Source: Limnohabitans sp. Rim8 (GTDB taxonomy: Bacteria; Pseudomonadota; Gammaproteobacteria; Burkholderiales; Burkholderiaceae_C). From it: a stretch of 64,000 nucleotides of DNA. Positions 61,920-64,000 of this stretch are shown one piece after another (position 1 is the stretch's first letter; every line of letters starts with the position of its first letter). The stretch covers positions 62,001 through 126,000 of the forward strand of contig CAMDFK010000001.1 in assembly GCA_945897465.1 (NCBI GenBank), written 5' to 3'. The notes under the pieces are model-generated. The model made no database searches. It had not been told where the DNA came from and saw only the letters and a program-made list of their open reading frames with translations. Both the position numbers and the translations under genes were made by a program.

Positions 61920-62807
61920 TCAGCGCTGGCGCATGAGTTGCAGCAAAGCCGCGTCGTCGAGGTCAGCCCAACCTTGCTGCAGCGCTTGGGCAAACAGTTC
62001 GCGTGCGATTCGGCCCAAAGGAGGGTCAAACGCCACGTCTTCGGCAGCCTGCAGGGCCAGGCCCGTGTCCTTGGCCAACAAACTGACATGGGCACGGGGC
62101 ACCAGGTCACCGGCCAATGCCCGGTGCATGCGGTCCGAGCCGATCCAGCTTTGCCCGCTGGAGGCCTCGATCACGGACAGCGTGGCCGCGGGCGCCAGGC
62201 CCAAGCGTTCGGCCAGGGCCAAGGCCACGGCAGCGCCGGCCAAATTCACAGCCGCCAGCAGGTTGTTGACCAGTTTGGTGCGTGCGCCATCACCCACACG
62301 GGTGCCCACGTGAAAGACCTGGTCGCTCAAAGCGTTCAGCAAACTCTGGTGGCGCGTCCAAACGGTATCCGAACAGGCCACCATCAGGCTCATGCGGCCC
62401 TCTCGGGCCCGCAAGGGGCCACCAGACATGGGCGCATCCATGCAATCGACGCCCTGCAGCACCAATCGCTGGGCTTGCAACTCGACCGTAGCAGGCCCCA
62501 GCGTCGGACACAGCATCACGCACTGGCCGGGCTGCAAGTGCGCACCTGCACCCCCCTTGCCCCAGAGCACCGAATCGGTTTGTGCCGCATCCACCACTGC
62601 GACCAGCAACACCCCCTGGGGTGCCAAGGCCTTTGCAGCATGCTCGGCCGAGCTGCAATGCACTGCCCCCAGCGCCACGGCTTGGGCATTCGCCCGTGCA
62701 TCGGTGTCATTCACGGCCACTGACCAACCCAAATCGCGCAAGCGTGCCAACATGGCGCCGCCCATATTGCCGGCACCCACCACCGCCACAGCGCTTGAAG
62801 GCATCAT
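61920..62807 (-). CDS. NAD(P)-dependent beta-hydroxyacid dehydrogenase (3-hydroxyisobutyrate dehydrogenase-like)
   Basis: About 295 residues. N-terminal Rossmann with AVVGAGNMGGAMLARLRDLG (GxGxMG), a substrate-binding MDAPMSGGPLRAREG region, and the C-terminal helical domain with catalytic Lys in GDGARTKLVNNLLAAVNLAG (K-x-x-N) and a later HVSLLAKDTGLA. Resembles HIBADH/GarR; the substrate is unresolved. The ATG at 62807 overlaps the rodA stop (ATGA 62804-62807), so it is read from the rodA transcript. Confidence 0.93.
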   Translation of the reverse strand: MMPSSAVAVVGAGNMGGAMLARLRDLGWSVAVNDTDARANAQAVALGAVHCSSAEHAAKALAPQGVLLVAVVDAAQTDSVLWGKGGAGAHLQPGQCVMLCPTLGPATVELQAQRLVLQGVDCMDAPMSGGPLRAREGRMSLMVACSDTVWTRHQSLLNALSDQVFHVGTRVGDGARTKLVNNLLAAVNLAGAAVALALAERLGLAPAATLSVIEASSGQSWIGSDRMHRALAGDLVPRAHVSLLAKDTGLALQAAEDVAFDPPLGRIARELFAQALQQGWADLDDAALLQLMRQR

Positions 62808-63991
62808 GTTTGCACCAGTTGTTTGGACTTGGCAATCGACATCAGAATGCCCAGCGCCAGCCCCAAAGTGACCATGGCCGTGCCGCCATAACTGATGAAA
62901 GGCAAAGGCACGCCCACGACCGGCAAGATCCCACTGACCATGCCCATGTTCACAAAAGCATAGGTGAAGAAAATCATGGCCATGCTGCCCGCCAACAAAC
63001 GGCTGAACAAGGTGGGTGCCTGCATGGCAATGACCAGGGCCCGGTAAATCAGGAAGAAAAAGCAAGCCAGCAACACCACGCCACCCAACAAGCCGAACTC
63101 TTCACCCAAGGCCGCAAAAATGAAGTCGGTGGTGCGCTCGGGGATGAACTCCAGGTGGGTTTGAGTGCCCTGCATAAAGCCCTTGCCCCAAAAGCCCCCC
63201 GAGCCAATGGCGATCATGCCCTGAATGATGTGAAAGCCCTTGCCCAGCGGGTCTCGGCCAGGATCCAGCAAGGTGCACACCCTTTGGCGCTGGTACTCGC
63301 GCAGCACTCGCCAGTCCACATCAGGCTGGCACAGGCTGGGCTCCATGATCACCAGCACCACAATGCCCACCACAGCCAAACCCACGGGCGGCAAAATCCA
63401 GTGCCACTTGAGACCCGCAAAGAAAATCACGGCCAGGCCAGCAGCCAACACCAGCAATGAAGTCCCCAAATCAGGCTGCTTCAAGATCAAAAACACAGGG
63501 ACGCCCAAAATCAACAACGCCACCGCAAAGTCAAAGGGGCGCAATTGCCCCTCCCGTTTTTGGAACCAGGCGGCCAGCATCAAAGGCAATGCGATTTTCA
63601 GGATCTCGCTGGGCTGGATCACAACCCCCAGATTGATCCAACGCCTGGCCCCTTTTTTGGTGATGCCAAAAATGGCCACGGCCACCAACAAAATCACACC
63701 GACGGTGTAGATCGGAATTGCCCAGGCCATCAGCTTGGATGGTGGAATCTGCGCCACCACAAACATGATGAATCCCGCAATCAACATGTTGCGGCCATGG
63801 TCCACAAAGCGGGTGCCGTGGTCGTAACCCGAGGAATACATGACCAGCATGCCCAAGCAGGCGAGCAAAAAGACAGCAAAAGCCAAAGGCCCGTCAAAGC
63901 CCTCCAGCAATCGCCACAAGCGTTGCATCACGGTGGGCTTTTGAATCACAGAGGACGATCTCAGAGGGGCTTGGCGGGCGGTCTTGTTCAT
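62804..63991 (-). CDS. rodA: Rod shape-determining protein RodA (SEDS glycosyltransferase)
   Basis: 395 residues, ten hydrophobic segments, SEDS family peptidoglycan polymerase that works with PBP2 in the elongasome. Landmarks: YSSGYDHGTRFVDHGRNM, KLGVVIQPSEILKIALPL-type block (NLGVVIQPSEILKIALPL), GTQTHLEFIPERTTDFIFAA, and the final PLPFISYGGTAMVTLGLALG. Complete in the window (start ATG 63991, 9 bp from the edge). PBP2 (mrdA) is expected just beyond base 64000. RodA overlaps the next gene's start by 4 bp. Confidence 0.97.
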   Translation of the reverse strand: MNKTARQAPLRSSSVIQKPTVMQRLWRLLEGFDGPLAFAVFLLACLGMLVMYSSGYDHGTRFVDHGRNMLIAGFIMFVVAQIPPSKLMAWAIPIYTVGVILLVAVAIFGITKKGARRWINLGVVIQPSEILKIALPLMLAAWFQKREGQLRPFDFAVALLILGVPVFLILKQPDLGTSLLVLAAGLAVIFFAGLKWHWILPPVGLAVVGIVVLVIMEPSLCQPDVDWRVLREYQRQRVCTLLDPGRDPLGKGFHIIQGMIAIGSGGFWGKGFMQGTQTHLEFIPERTTDFIFAALGEEFGLLGGVVLLACFFFLIYRALVIAMQAPTLFSRLLAGSMAMIFFTYAFVNMGMVSGILPVVGVPLPFISYGGTAMVTLGLALGILMSIAKSKQLVQT

Positions 63992-64000
63992 GTCGGATCA

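Overview
The window is ordinary-density chromosomal DNA from a betaproteobacterium, most likely a member of Burkholderiales close to Comamonadaceae. This rests on gene content: a long ctaC-ctaD-ctaG-ctaE / surf1-ctaA-ctaB cytochrome oxidase locus with its small beta-type accessory proteins, an accB-accC-prmA-DUF3426 run, two orphan Bug-type solute receptors, a PP0621-family protein and a lysine/alanine-rich histone H1-like protein. There is no CRISPR array, insertion sequence, prophage or replication origin that I can recognise. One tRNA gene (anticodon CAT) is present. Genus is not resolved by reading alone.

Layout. 1-9.3 kb (mostly minus strand): biogenesis and structural genes of a heme-copper oxidase whose subunit II carries a fused cytochrome c domain. 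9.4-18.4 kb: housekeeping genes (BioC-like methyltransferase, ComF, TrmL, MaoC hydratase, a large membrane protein of the so-called site-specific recombinase family, an isolated undecaprenyl-diphosphate-synthase-like gene, RfaH-like and H-NS-like regulators, ApaH, Smr, a truncated hemoglobin). 18.4-26.9 kb: an orphan FtsX-type permease, tRNA-Met, a hydratase/asparaginase pair, MFS and Bug transport proteins, GST. 26.9-32.2 kb: a HtrA-like protease, MoxR ATPase, DUF58 and two VWA proteins around a divergent promoter. 32.2-38.8 kb: a catabolic island with a PhzS-like flavin monooxygenase, Bug receptor, LigW-like decarboxylase and divergent LysR regulator, then an acyl-CoA synthetase and DUF2889. 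38.8-45.5 kb: miaB with a short overlapping upstream ORF, then a Rieske oxygenase / glutamine-synthetase-like / [2Fe-2S] ferredoxin cluster, then ffh. 45.6-52.6 kb: ccsA-like, PP0621, ampD, class Ia nrdA-nrdB with a textbook NrdR-controlled promoter, and the histone-like gene. 52.6-64 kb: DUF3426-prmA-accC-accB, TlpA-like, mpl, aroG with an aromatic-rich leader peptide and attenuator, tldD, a beta-hydroxyacid dehydrogenase, and rodA.

How the parts work together. The cta locus supplies oxidase subunits plus copper insertion (CtaG, SCO) and heme A synthesis (CtaB, CtaA, Surf1). AmpD and Mpl are two steps of murein recycling located 11 kb apart. AccB/AccC feed fatty acid synthesis. The two catabolic clusters (PhzS-like/LigW-like and Rieske/GS-like/ferredoxin) look like accessory routes for aromatic or amine substrates.

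The most interesting non-gene signal is the leader upstream of aroG: a 24-codon ORF containing eight consecutive Phe/Tyr/Trp codons, an internal segment able to pair with the terminator's 5' arm, and a strong terminator before the DAHP synthase gene. Also notable are the tandem NrdR boxes 32 bp apart around a TTGCCA-N17-TATAGT promoter, the short ORF overlapping miaB, and the Rieske/GS-like/ferredoxin operon.
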